64,000 nt of DNA, taken from contig WTXI01000102.1 in the NCBI GenBank assembly GCA_022376515.1, positions 1 through 64,000 of the forward strand, given 5' to 3'. The stretch is from Lactifluus volemus (lineage: Eukaryota > Basidiomycota > Agaricomycetes > Russulales > Russulaceae). Positions 21,720-32,086 of this stretch are shown here, in pieces (position 1 is the first letter of the stretch; every line of letters begins with the position of its first letter). Both the position numbers and the translations under genes were made by a program. Below the pieces are notes generated by a model. It was not told the origin of the DNA. It made no database searches and saw only the letters and a list, made by a program, of their open reading frames with translations.

Positions 21720-21883
21720 TTGTATTTTGCAAATGAGTTGTCACAACCCTAAAAATAAAAAAATAAAAAACTAAAAAAATTGAAACACATATATCTCCCC
21801 GAATTCTCAATGTATGAAGCTCGGAGGGGTACCAAATTGATCGGAAGAATTAGTAGAATAGAACTATTATGGACCGAGGAAGG
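21720..21883 (+). repeat. Left terminal inverted repeat of the mariner-like element
   Basis: Matches the reverse complement of 29863-30025 with few differences, from TTGTATTTTGC through GTTGTCACAACCCTAAAAA, CATATATCTCCCCGAATTCT, GCTCGGAGGGG and AATTAGTAGAATAGA to GGACCGAGGAAGG. The two arms differ mainly in A/T-run length and scattered substitutions. Confidence 0.88.
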
Positions 21884-21979
21884 AATAGAGAGAATTACAA
21901 AAAAATGGTTTTTTGAGTTCGGTGTAACCATTTGCCATACTCGGAGCAACACGTGCATCATTTTCTTCACCCTTTTACC

Positions 21980-24253
21980 ATGACCGCGGGGAGAAAGAGG
22001 CTGAGGAATAGTGCTCCAAAGGGTTCTGCTCATTCCGTTGGCAAAAAAACCAAGGCCAAGTAAGTTGTCCTCTGTTCTTATATATGTATCCACATAACAT
22101 ACCCTTTTTCCTTAGGTCCTTCGGACACACCTGAGTCATCCAAGCGTCGCACGTGCACACAATGCAAGAGTCGCAAGGTCAAGTGTGTATACAAGGATGA
22201 CTCCTCCGAGTGCCAGAAGTGCATTAGTTCTGGACTGGAGGGCACCTGTACATCGAGTGCTGGTGTCCTGACACCTGGGCCAGATACATCAGTCCCTCAA
22301 CGGCCACTGCGATCCTCTCGCCGATCTGCTTCTTCACATCACCCCCCTAAGGCCTCAGAAGATACCCATCAGCCTACAAAACGTCAGAGCAATGATAGGA
22401 TCAGGAAAAGTCCATCTGAGGGTCGAGGTGCTTCAATTTATGTTCTCACATTTATGTATGGATTTACTCAAATTTTTCTCATTTTCAGATCACTACATGT
22501 TACCAACAATTGCTGAGGAACCCATATCTAATGCTTCCGACCCTATAATCTCATTCCAATCCTTTATTGATCTTGAAAAGGCACAACCTCAGGCGCCCTC
22601 CGATGACGATGACGATGACTTGGATGATCTAGGCTTGGCATCAGATGACAACAATGGCTCTATTCAATCTGGATCTGAGACAGATGGCGATAGTGTTCTA
22701 GAACCAATATCGCGACAATCTGATAGCCCTCCAAGGCGCTCAAAGTCAGGTGGTAAACGTCCGACAGCCCACCACTCCCATTCTGACTCTCAGGCACCCC
22801 AGGATCCCACCGATGATCCACGCACATGTAGTACATATTTCATTTCTTGTCCTTTTTCATTTTCCATAGCAGCTAATTTTTTTTGAAACAGAATTTGATA
22901 TCTCTGCTGTCGTGACAAAAGAAGATGGTAGCAATTGCCCTTTTACGATCACCTCATTCACATCGCTCAAACACTTGATGGATACTGTTAGCCAGAAGCT
23001 TGGATGTTACCCTGGGTCCCTGAAGCTACGCTACCGCCTCGACACTGACAAGCCAAAGACCCCAGCAACATCAATTCAAAGCGTGGATGAACTCAAGATT
23101 TTCAAGGACCGTTTGCGTCTTCTCATTGTCCCCCAGCGCCTTTCAAATGGCAAACTGTCATCTCGTGTCCTCAAACCAGTGACTGTGTGTTTCGAGAATG
23201 GATCTAACACAGATCAAAGTTCAGCTCATACAAATCAGAGCAATAGCCGTCACAGTACCACATCAGGGGAGAAGCAGGTATGCGATTCCATTTATGTCTA
23301 TTTTTCTTTTGTTGAAAGTGCCACTGGCAGAAAGCGCGGCCATCGTCAAAGCAGCCAAGTGCCCTGGGAGCTGGCACCGGCACGTCATCCAATTCTAACC
23401 CAGTATCTAATCATACCCAGATGTCGCAGAAGGCAGCGGTTGCCGACCTGCAGCAACGCTGGAAGTGCCTCCTCCACTCTAAGACCAAGGATACATTTTG
23501 CTGGCAGTCACCACAATCCAATCGCGTCTGCTATGAGCTCACTTTTACGCACCTTGGGCTATGGGCAATGGAAATAGTCTGTCCATATTTACCATCCCCC
23601 GTCAATCGATGCCATGACTAACTAGATCACAGGGCAGAGGCAATGCGACTGTTGATGACAAGCCCGAAAACTTGCATCTCCATATCGCTCGGCCACATGC
23701 ACGTGCTGGAAGCACGCCACCACAACACCACCCTGATCATGGGAACGCCCCGATAGCACCCAATGCTGCCACTACCACTGGCATGGGCTACCAAGCCGGC
23801 CCCACGCCTGCACCCCAGGCTGTTGCCGCTGTTCTTCCTCAGGCTCCTGGGCCATATGGCGGCCCATACATGACCCAACCCATGATAGGCCAGTACTTCA
23901 TGCCATATCCAGGATATCCTCAGCTTCCCATCATCAATCCTAGCATGCCATTCCCTCAGTCACCTGCTCCAAGGGCTGAAAAGAACCCGCGCGACTACCC
24001 AAATATTTGTACATGGTTTCGATACCTTGATAAGCACGAAGGACGAAACATGGATGGCATAACTTTCGAACCATTTGGCCCATTGCTTGCAGCGCAGGGA
24101 TTTGTTCGCATTACGCAACTGGTATCTGAGCATGTAGGCTTGAATGACTTGCAGCAGTGGCTTAGTATTGGGCCTGGGACGGCAGTTTTGATCAAGGAAT
24201 ATGCTCAAGCTGATGTGCGGGCCATAGAAATGGGGAGGTTATTCATTGGGTGA
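21980..24253 (+). CDS. Passenger gene: Zn2Cys6-like, ubiquitin/PB1-like and SAM-like regions
   Basis: Six-exon gene inside the mariner-like element. Exons 2-6 fit in phase: 22116-22421, 22489-22830, 22892-23277, 23319-23576, 23633-24253 (about 640 codons). Exon 1 (21980-22059, ATG at 21980) is one base out of phase with exon 2, across a run of seven A, so either the start is misplaced or this copy is frameshifted. In order: a Zn2Cys6-like cluster CTQCKSRKVKC...CQKC...C (binuclear zinc cluster of fungal DNA-binding proteins, with an 8-residue last spacing); Ser-rich and Asp-rich (DDDDDDLDDL) segments; a ubiquitin/PB1-like region (LKLRYRLD...IQSVDELKIF); a CLLHSKTKDTFCW...LWAMEI motif of unknown function; a Pro/Gly-rich stretch; and a SAM-like helical C-terminus (LNDLQQWLSIGPGTAVLI). 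The features suggest DNA binding plus self-association, perhaps a regulator or accessory transposition protein. Function unknown. Confidence 0.68.
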
Positions 24254-25631
24254 TCCCCAAGGCATTTACTGACATGCTTCATCACAAACACTTGTATCTA
24301 TCACTAGCATGGACCCATGCTCCGCACAGGACCTGGGTTATCCACAGTCATTCACGTGCACCTGTTTACAATTTTGAAGCGGAGAGTGAATTGTAAAATT
24401 TTACTGGCTCTGCTTTCTTTCGTTCTTTGTTTTCATCAGCATGAGCATCAATGAATTTTTGCTAGACGCGTTGTGGATCCTCGTCGCACGGGACTCCGAG
24501 CGTGTGTGGTGGTCTTTCATGGGTCTCATTCTGGGTGGATTAGTTTGATGGTTGCGTTCTCGTCGAGAACGCAACCATCAAACTTCTCGTGCATCTCCGG
24601 CAGGTGTAATCATTGTTGTTACCGGTGAGTGTCATTATCAATCATGTTACGTCCGACTGTCTCAGATTTGAATCTTTCTGTTCTCTGATGCTAGGTGTAG
24701 TGGTGTCGAATTGCCGTTATCGAGGACGCCGACTGTCGCTCTGTAGGGAAGTAGAAGATTGGGGCACCGCCGCACCGCCTGCTACAATCGGCATGTGGCC
24801 TGCTGTCGACCAATCACATTGGTTTCATCGATTTGTTGCAAGTTTGTCTGCAGAAGCCTTCCCGCTACACAGCAGCCGAACATGGGATATGGTTCAAGGG
24901 CAGGTTGGTCAACCGCTGGTCATGATCATCCCAGCCCGAGCTCCACAGGCCTCCACAAAGGAGCTCTGGGAGCGACAGCACTACACCAATCTGTAAGCGC
25001 TATCCAGAACCTCAAAGAAATATATGTAAATAAAATAAAAAGTCAACGGGGAGGCGTGCTCGGTCGAATGAGACTGCGGCCTCGGGAAATGCGTGAGCAA
25101 GCCTCGAGTAGCTACAGTTTGAAACATGAATGGGTCTGGGCGTTCGCCCCAACGGGGCCAGTCCGGGTCGCCCTCAGGCAATCTCGCGGCCAAATCTCCT
25201 CCCTCCTCGGCATCCAACATCACCTCCCAAAGCGTCAATATATTCCAACACTCCCCCGCGACCACGACCGTCGAGTCTTGCAAATCAAGGTCCGCAGCAT
25301 GCCTGGCAACCTTCCGGCGTCGGTTCTAAAGATGTCAGCGGAGAGCGTGGCATGTCTTCGTCATCCCTCGCCCGCTGCCCCACCATCCTCTGGCATCTCA
25401 CGTTTCTTTCGTTCGCCGACTGATAACGCTCGTTCTGGGCCTTCGCAGTACACAGAGAGTCGCGTATAGTACAGCCTGAGACAAAGGAACACGAGAAACA
25501 AAACAAAGCCACAAAAAGATACCAAACTGGGCAGACAATAAGAAAGCGAGGCAAACTAAGACGAAACAGGAGACAAGGAGACATGAGATGAGTCAGAAAC
25601 GAGAGAGAAGAAAGAGACACGCCGTGCGCAC
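24254..25631. other. Element interior without an assignable gene
   Basis: Apart from the hairpin at 24543-24583, no gene can be supported. Frames of 100-240 codons exist (for example 24613-24996 and 24759-25469 on +) but lack recognisable domains and overlap one another. The stretch 25470-25620 is strikingly purine-rich on the + strand. Confidence 0.4.
24543..24583. repeat. Perfect 20-bp inverted repeat with a one-base loop
   Basis: The arm GTTTGATGGTTGCGTTCTCG (24543-24562) is followed by T and then by its exact complement (24564-24583). It lies about 290 bp after the passenger gene stop. It could be a hairpin in the transcript, a protein-binding palindrome or a replication scar. Confidence 0.85.
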
Positions 25632-26452
25632 GAGGCCGCAGAGGACGGTTCTAGGGCTGAGGCGTAAAAGCATTGTGGCCGAGGGAAATCGTGGCCCTTT
25701 CATCACGTTGATTTGGGGCGAGACGACAAGTCAGGAGCCTTGAGAATTAGCCAGGAATCACAGCGAGACAGAGGAAACGGGGGAGGAATCGCGAGAGTGG
25801 CGGGAGATGCGTACGAGTCGAGATTTCGAGGCCAGCCACGTGGTTACATCTCTTTGGGGCTTTTAGATATCGACTGTCCCCAGTCGATGCACGTCGTCGT
25901 TGTCTTCGGAATGGTAGTCTTTGTCAACAACTATGGCAAGGTTGTTGAGGTCGAGGACACAGGTGACAGGGATGAAGGCGCGAGAGCGGGCGTGATAAGG
26001 GACGAGTCGAAAGGTGGCGTACCGAAGCTTTGAGACAGCTCCGTTGATTTCGGCAAGGCGATAAGAACCGGAGGAAGTCTTGCGAACGATTTTTTGCAGC
26101 CTAAGTCGGTCTCGATGGCTGAATTCCGAATGAGGACGAGGTTGCCTGGGTGAAAGGAGTGGTCACGGATGGTGTTTTGATACTGTCATTCAACGAGTCA
26201 GAACATGAAAGAAACCAAGGAAAAATGTCATGCAACGTGAGGCCACAGAGGGCGGGTCTAGGGCTGAGGCATGGTCGCATCGTGGCCGAGGGCGATCGGG
26301 GCCCTTATCGTCGATAAGACGCGGTTGTAGCGATTTGGAAGCCTCAGAAAAACAGACAGAGTCACAGAGATCGATGGTAAGAGATCGAGAAGGGATCATG
26401 AGAGCGGGGAGGAAGTGTGTATGAATTGAGACTTCAAGGCCAGCCACATGGC
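25632..26452 (-). pseudogene. Gypsy-type LTR retrotransposon remnant
   Basis: Between about 26161 and 25930 the minus strand encodes the end of a gypsy (Ty3-type) Pol protein: HPGNLVLIRNSAIETDL, then after a frame change KTSSGSYRLAEINGAVSKLRYATFRLVPYHARS, a signature of the C-terminal tail after the integrase in fungal gypsy elements. The RKTxxRYLGP-like linker is lost and the frame is broken. The fragment lies between two diverged direct repeats (about 25632-25860 and 26238-26452, sharing CTAGGGCTGAGGC and GGCCAGCCAC) that may be LTR-derived. Nothing else of the element remains. Confidence 0.68.
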
Positions 26453-26930
26453 CGTCCTTACACCAGCGGTGTACGCAGGGCAGAAGCGCCACTTCACTCT
26501 GTGCATCCCATCTGCACTGTCCGCGGCCACACCTGTGTCAGCAGCAACATCCAGCAACTCTATGTCATCACCATCAGCAGCGCACCTACTGTGCTTTGTT
26601 CCCCTTGAGGTGTTACCGTTCCTGCCACTCGGATCCAGAATCTGGCTTTGACCTTCCTCTTCCTTGGGGACCACACTGAGCATGAGCATTGGAGGGACAC
26701 AGGGGTGTTCATGAGGTGCCTCCGGTCATGACCGGTCAGGTGCACAACCCCACGCCGACCGATGAGAGCCACCCGACGGTGGCTGCAACAAAAAGCCAAG
26801 ATAATAGATAGATGACATCACCTTTGGCCAGGAACCGGAGCGCGAACTGCCATATTGGGTAGGGTAAGTGTGGGTCCTGGAACAACAACTCATATTACAT
26901 CTGCAAGCATTTACATACTAGTCACTAGAT
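26453..26930. other. Unassigned sequence between gypsy remnant and hAT element
   Basis: No gene recognised. It contains a 14-bp perfect palindrome CCGGTCATGACCGG near 26720 and ends with the hAT target site (26923-26930). Confidence 0.4.
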
Positions 26931-28467
26931 TAGACTGTCCGGGGGCCGGGCCGGGCCAGGGCCACCCCCATTTTGCCCGGCCCTGGCCCTGGCCCTCAGG
27001 GCCGGTCCGCCCTGCAGTTGGCCCTGGCCCTTGGAGGGCCAGCATTAGCTGGCCCTGGCCCGACCCGGGGCCGGCCCGGGGCCGACCCGGCCCTACCCCT
27101 TAAAAAAAATAATCAGTCAATTAATTAATTTCAGTAAAAGTTTCTCACACTTGCTTGCATAATCAACTCACAGCTACTTTCGGACAATTGTACACGCCGG
27201 GATTCGAACTCTCGACCAGTGCATACAGAAATTAAGGCTCTTGGACAGTTTACCACTACACCATACAAGCTTAATTATTTTTTTCCCTATAGCGTATCTT
27301 AAACAACTGTTCTGCCTCAGCCCCTCGTCACTTAGTCAACTCGAACTTTTGCCTTTGCACGCCCCCTCCCGCGTCCCTTTCTGCCTCCCTTGCCTGCTTT
27401 CTGTCATCTCCATCGCACCACCATCGCCCCTCTCGCTCCCTTTCTGTCATCGCCATCTCCCGCCCTCTGTCTTCGCCTCTCTCGCTCTGTCGCCTGCATC
27501 GCGTGCTTTCGCGTCCTCTGTCGCCAGCATCGCGTGCTCTCGCGTTCTTTTATTGCCGCCACCGCTCGCCACCGCTCGTCCTCTGTTGTCGCCACCGCTC
27601 GCCCCCATGTCGTCGCCACCGCTCTGCTGATTACCTGTTAGCATGGTACATGCCGGTGCGCCATGACTTTTTCTGTGACTTCTCACACTAATCTTTTTTT
27701 TTTTTTCATTCCCCTTTTCGTCCCCCTGCATCCCCTTTGAGGGATGGCCTCCCCCAGCCGCTGGCACTGAGGGGGGTCGTTACGCGTGGACATTCGACGG
27801 CGTCACCGTCGCTCGGACGTCGCTTTTGCGACCGTCCGACGCTTGACGCCTGCGACTGGGGCACTCGCGTGACGTCTCCCCAAAGTCTTGCCCTGGGTCC
27901 CCCCACACTGTGCCGCCTGCCATCTCCCCTCGCCATCGCTGCCGTGGCCGCTGCTACCCGATGCTGCCCCCTGCCCTGCCGTTGCTGCTGCTACCCCGAC
28001 CCCGCCGCCGCCATCCAGACGCTGTCGCCCCTGCCCTGACCCCGCCGCCGCCGCTCTGCCGTCGCTGCTGCCGCCCCGACGCCGCTGCCGCCCCAATGCC
28101 CCCACCACTGCCCCGCCGTCGCTGCTGCGTCCCCGCCATCGCTTTTGCTGCCCCGACGCCGCCGCCACTGCCCCGCCACCCCTGCCGCTGCCCCGACGCT
28201 GCCGTCACTGCCCCGCCGTCGCTGCTGCTGCCCCGACGCCGCCGTTGCGGCGCCACCCTGCATCCTCGCCCTCGCTGCCTCCCTATGGGTAGGGCCAGCA
28301 GGGCCGGCCCCGGGCCGGCCCTGAGGGCCACTCGTAAAATTGTCCGGCCCTGGCCCTGGCCCTCGATGTGAGGGCCGCCTGCTGCTGGCCCTGGCCCTGG
28401 CCCTCAAGGGGCCGGTCCGGGTCGGCCCTAGGGCCGGGAGGGCCAGGCCCGGCCCGCGGACAGTCTA
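26931..28467. mobile_element. Non-autonomous hAT-type element, 1537 bp, 8-bp TSD
   Basis: Ends are inverted repeats starting TAGACTGTCCG and continuing into GGGCC-rich subterminal DNA on both sides. The flanks carry the 8-bp duplication CACTAGAT (26923-26930 and 28468-28475), the size expected for hAT transposases. The interior has no transposase: it holds a tRNA-like segment near the left end, a T-run, and degenerate GC-rich tandem repeats (for example units like CCCCGACGCCGCCG, about 27945-28260) that generate long spurious proline/alanine frames. It inserted just at the stop codon of the mariner-like transposase. Confidence 0.88.
27187..27270 (-). other. tRNA-like segment with A- and B-box motifs inside the hAT element
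   Basis: Minus strand: TATGGTGTAGTGGTAAAC (box A-like TGGTGTAGTGG), a spacer, and GGTCGAGAGTTCGAATCCCG (box B-like AGTTCGAATCC). Five acceptor-type base pairs (TTGTA with TACAA) can be drawn, but the stems are too imperfect for a confident functional tRNA call. A related segment sits at 57837-57923 in another hAT-family copy at a similar distance from the terminal repeat. Confidence 0.55.
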
Positions 28468-28469
28468 CA

Positions 28470-29642
28470 CTAGATATAACCACAATGCCTGTACCAGCCA
28501 TGAATGTCGGTGAGCGTGATGGTGTACAGAGTTCCAAGAAGGCAATAGTATATGTCAGCAAATGACATGGTTGTCAAGGCGAGGCGAGTGTAGTCCCCTT
28601 GGCGGCGAAGTTTATACTTCATACAAGAGAATGCAAGCTCAATGGGGTTGTAATCAGGAGAATATGGTGGCAAGAATTCACACCGCATACCCCTTACTTG
28701 GCCATCAGCATGAATACAAGGGATAGCTATACTTGTGCACGCACCGAGAATGAATCAATTCTTGAATAAAAGAGGTCTTGTGAATGCGGCAATTGTCCAT
28801 GACAATGACTGAGTTTGGTCCAGGGAAGGGTTGCATGTGGTCAAGAAGGTTCTGGATGAACAACGCGAATGTGTCAGAGCGAAAGGATCCTTCTACTATT
28901 TCACAGTGTAGGAATCCATCCAGTGAGATGGCTGGGAGCACTGAAAATCTAAAAAAGGGTGAGTAGTAGAGTTGTGTAAACAGCATGTCACTCACCGCTT
29001 TCCACGTACAAAGAATGCCTTTCGTTGTGCTGGTAACCCCCGAATGGCCCACGCATGCCCACGATATGTTGTCCTGCGATCAACTGAGCTTTCATCAACA
29101 AACACCAGCTGGTTAGCATGGTATTTGCTTATGTGTGTGACATAGTCTACACGCTTCTCTGCAGAGCGTTCTGCTGCGATGCGTGTTATCTACAAGAGGA
29201 ATTAGTCATTTTCTTCATCTGATACAGGGTACTATACTCACCTTCTTCATTGTAAATCCTCCACGACGAAGCATGCGCCAGATAGTGGATTTTGAAACAT
29301 CCTTGCCACATGTGATAGACAGCATCTCCTGGAGTTCGTCAAGGTACATGTCTGGGTTATTTCGGATGGCGCCAAAGAGAAACTAAATAACCATCAGTCC
29401 CTGGATGTAATAGAGAAGGTGTAATTACTTACCTCCAAGTCCACATCACGTAGGTGAACGCCCTTCTTTTGATGCTCCTTCTCTTCTTCAATTGTGCCAT
29501 ACTGGTTAAAATAGTTGAGTATTCGGCATACAGACCGCTTTGAAATCCCAGTATAAGTTGCAATAGCTTCTGGCTTCATGTCTAATGAGAGTCGAATAAC
29601 AATGTACCGGACATCAGGGGAGATTGTGTTGCCGCGTGTCAT
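28470..29642 (-). CDS. DD34E transposase of the mariner-like element, 5 exons, about 323 aa
   Basis: Cut-and-paste transposase (Tc1/mariner-IS630 superfamily). Exons from 5' to 3': 29642-29433, 29382-29242, 29189-28996, 28948-28745, 28692-28470; all junctions are GT-AG and the phases agree. An upstream in-frame start at 29705 would add 21 residues. The N-terminus has a helix-turn-helix-like segment (MKPEAIATYTGISKRSVCRILNYF, written here as two parts: MKPEAIATYTG and ISKRSVCRIL). Catalytic residues: D in LVFVDESSVD, D in SVIVMDNCRIH, and E in PDYNPIE, with 34 residues between the second and third (DD34E). No inactivating mutation is seen, so the protein may be active. The TAG stop lies within the hAT target duplication, yet the original sequence also reads TAG. 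Confidence 0.87.
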
Positions 29643-29862
29643 GGGAGAGGAGAACAAAGGGGTTTGAGCGCCAATTGCCTCATGGGTCGAAAAATGATCA
29701 CACAATGTAACAAGGCTCCATCGGTACCTTCAGTTACAGAAAAGGGATATTACCTTTACATGGTTATGACATATTAGGGGCGTCATTGTCAAATATGAAG
29801 GAGTAGAGGAGGTCTGTATTCTGACATCCACTCCAAAAATCAGAAAATTTCAACTCTCATTT

Positions 29863-30025
29863 CCCTTCCTCGGTCCATGGTAGATCTATTCTACTAATTC
29901 TTCCGATCAATTTGGCACCCCTCCGAGCTTCATATGTTGAGAATTCGGGGAGATATATGCATTTCAAAATTTATGATTTATTTTTTTATTTTTTAGGGTT
30001 GTGACAACTCATTTGCAAAATACAA
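29863..30025 (-). repeat. Right terminal inverted repeat of the mariner-like element
   Basis: Inverted partner of 21720-21883, ending ...TTTGCAAAATACAA at 30025, followed by TA. The 160 bp between it and the transposase start probably hold the transposase promoter. Confidence 0.88.
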
Positions 30026-30295
30026 TAAATATGGGATGTCTATGCGTATGTCTACTATGTCTGTCCCGGAAGAAACTAAAAATGGAAGAATAAGTGTATC
30101 AGTAGTCAACGCATCACAGGTAGGTAGGGACTAGTGTCAATGTCCAAAAGACGTCCTATGAATCTTGATGTCGTAGATCAACGGGATTTCCATTCATTCT
30201 AAACTGATGTTTGTCCATACGCTTAATTTGTATAATTTTTGGCGTACGATGCGTGCAAAGTGGATGACAGTTTATCCTCTTGAAGGAGAATCATT

Positions 30296-32086
30296 TTACC
30301 AGAAGCGTGTCTTGTTCCAGTCCATGCCCTGGGCAGCGCGCAGCATAACCACATTAGATGTCATGCTCGAGAACTGAACACGACGATCAATACATTATCA
30401 ATCCCGATGACAACAACTACGCACCCCATTACCGAGGAAGACCTCCGACCGCTGAGCAATGGCCATGTCCACCACCTGAAAATTGTGCCGCCGCTCGCGC
30501 GCCAGCCGCAAGTCTCGGCTGGTCCCTATATGCTCCCATTCGTCCATGCCCTGTCATCCTCTTGAAGGACGTTCTTCAGCTCTTGAAGCCACTCGGGCCG
30601 ACCGTTCGTCAGCACGTACACCCGTCTGAGCGTCGTCATGGGCAAGAGCGAGGCACGCACATCGCGCACACGTGAGATGATCTGATCGATCTCGGGAAAG
30701 CAACGCGCACGGTACCGTGCGAGCTCTTCGGGAGGTGCATTGCCCCGACTGTGCGCGGCTGGAGAGAGGAGCCGGTCCGGTAATCTGGGGAACCCGTTGA
30801 AGCCCGGTATCTTTACAATGCTCGCGGTAGTCTCCACGTCGGATGTGTAATGCGAGTAAACCTGAGAGGGGTGTAGGAGCAGAAGATGGGGCAAAATCAG
30901 ACGGAGTGGCGTTGGAAAGCGCGGGGTGGATAATATGTGCGTTTGCGGCAAGCGCAGCCGTTACGAGCAGTGACCAGGAAAAGTGTGTCAGGATTGGGGA
31001 TGTGACGAGCGAAGGCCATATGTCAAGTAACCCGTTTTGAAGTCCCGATTAACCTTTCCGGTCCGATCAGTTATGAGAAGGGGGTAGCGAGGAGAGATTC
31101 ACACCATAAATTGAAGATCTGCCCTGATGCTCTTTGATCTCAACACAGCGATCCTCAGTCTTCTCTAGTTTGTCAATCCACGCCTGTAGTGTCGTTGCAG
31201 CAGAAGGTTCTGATAGCCCGCCATTGATTTCCGTAGAGTCGATTATAGTGGGGTTAGGGCATACATCATAGAACTCGGGAACGATGGCGGGTGGCGCGTC
31301 CATGGATGATGGAAAGGGATCTCCGACGACCCGGCCTGAGCTCGGGAGTGAAAATGCAGTGCGAGTAATATACATGGGAAAAGAGACGTACCAGAGAGCA
31401 GCGCGGTTAAGGGCACGCGCAGGAATCGGCTTGCCGTTGTAATTCGAGAAGTCGTCGGACGTCTTGTCCCAAGTATAGTTCTCAAATACGTAACTACCCG
31501 AGGGGAAGAACAAACGAAGTTGTGTGAGTACACGCGCACAGACGGATATGCGTCCGGCCGGGTGAGGGCGACACGAATATGAGAGTGAAAGGAGGCATAC
31601 ATCCTTTTAGCAAGGTAGGCAAGGTGTGCGTTCAACACCATCTCCTGCATCGCATTCCCCCATCCTAGACCTTTGAATAGTTCAATTCAGTCGCGTGACC
31701 AAATTAAAACAGAAGGACTGCGGAAACGCACCCCAGACGTGGTTTGAAAAGCGTATGTACTGACCTTCCCTGCCTTGTGGATATGACAGATCGGGATCAT
31801 GCTGAAGCAAGCTTTTCTCCTTATCGTGCCATTCGTAGATGTGTGGAGGGTTCTGGCCACTTTCTGGCTTGGGGAGATCCTTCAAAAAGACAAGTAGTTC
31901 ATCCTGGCTCGTGCTATCGAGATGGAATAAGAGAGCTGTTATCTCAAGGATGACCATGTCAAAGAAAGAACTTCGAAAATGACGGGGAATGAAACGGTGG
32001 GGACGAGAGAAAGAGGAAGCGGAATCATGTGGCTTCTCGAGGGTGACTGGGCCAGGAATGCTCTGTGTTACAGACCGGAGTAACAC
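30296..32086 (-). pseudogene. O-fucosyltransferase-like relic, A form (copy 2)
   Basis: The most complete relic of the family. Exons can be traced: 32086-31732 (MLLRSVTQS...QYIRFSNHVWG), 31670-31601 (GLGWGNAMQEMVLNAHLAYL), 31493-31392 (YVFENYTWDK...RVPLTALLSG), a segment down to about 31090 (GRVVGDPFPSS...CPNPTIIDS), then LLALHIRRGDYREHCKD (the HxRRGD substrate-site motif of O-fucosyltransferases), VYVLTNGRPEWLQEL, and a last exon SNVVMLRAAQGMDWNKTRFW ending with TAA at 30296. Introns are short GT-AG. Defects: a frame change near 31420 (before RVPLT), and a loss of the NWSAHFM segment after EHCKD with another shift. Head-to-head with NLR2, about 1.4 kb apart. Confidence 0.75.

Larger units (their letters stand above)
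21720..30025. mobile_element. DD34E Tc1/mariner-like TIR transposon, 8.3 kb, two genes
   Basis: Bounded by inverted repeats of about 163 bp (21720-21883 and 29863-30025), each starting TTGTATTTTGCAAATGAG at the outer end and flanked by a TA dinucleotide (21718-21719, 30026-30027), the target duplication of Tc1/mariner elements. The right half encodes an intact DDE transposase on the minus strand; the left half encodes an unrelated multi-exon gene on the plus strand. The element interrupts array-unit DNA: the sequence before it and after it is contiguous near 48240. A gypsy remnant (25.6-26.5 kb) and a hAT element (26931-28467) are nested inside, so the element was about 6 kb before them. Confidence 0.87.

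Noticed and set aside
21616..21810. N-terminal extension of LINE ORF1 (start at 21810)
   Set aside because: The extension lies beyond the LINE target-site duplication, in host DNA and the mariner-like TIR.
27187..27270. A functional tRNA gene
   Set aside because: Only box A/B-like motifs and a partial acceptor stem fit; the D and anticodon stems are poor and the segment lies within a transposon.
27241..28407. Proline/alanine/serine-rich frames on both strands of the GC-rich hAT interior
   Set aside because: Low-complexity tandem repeats give open frames in all phases; no domain or splice structure supports a gene.
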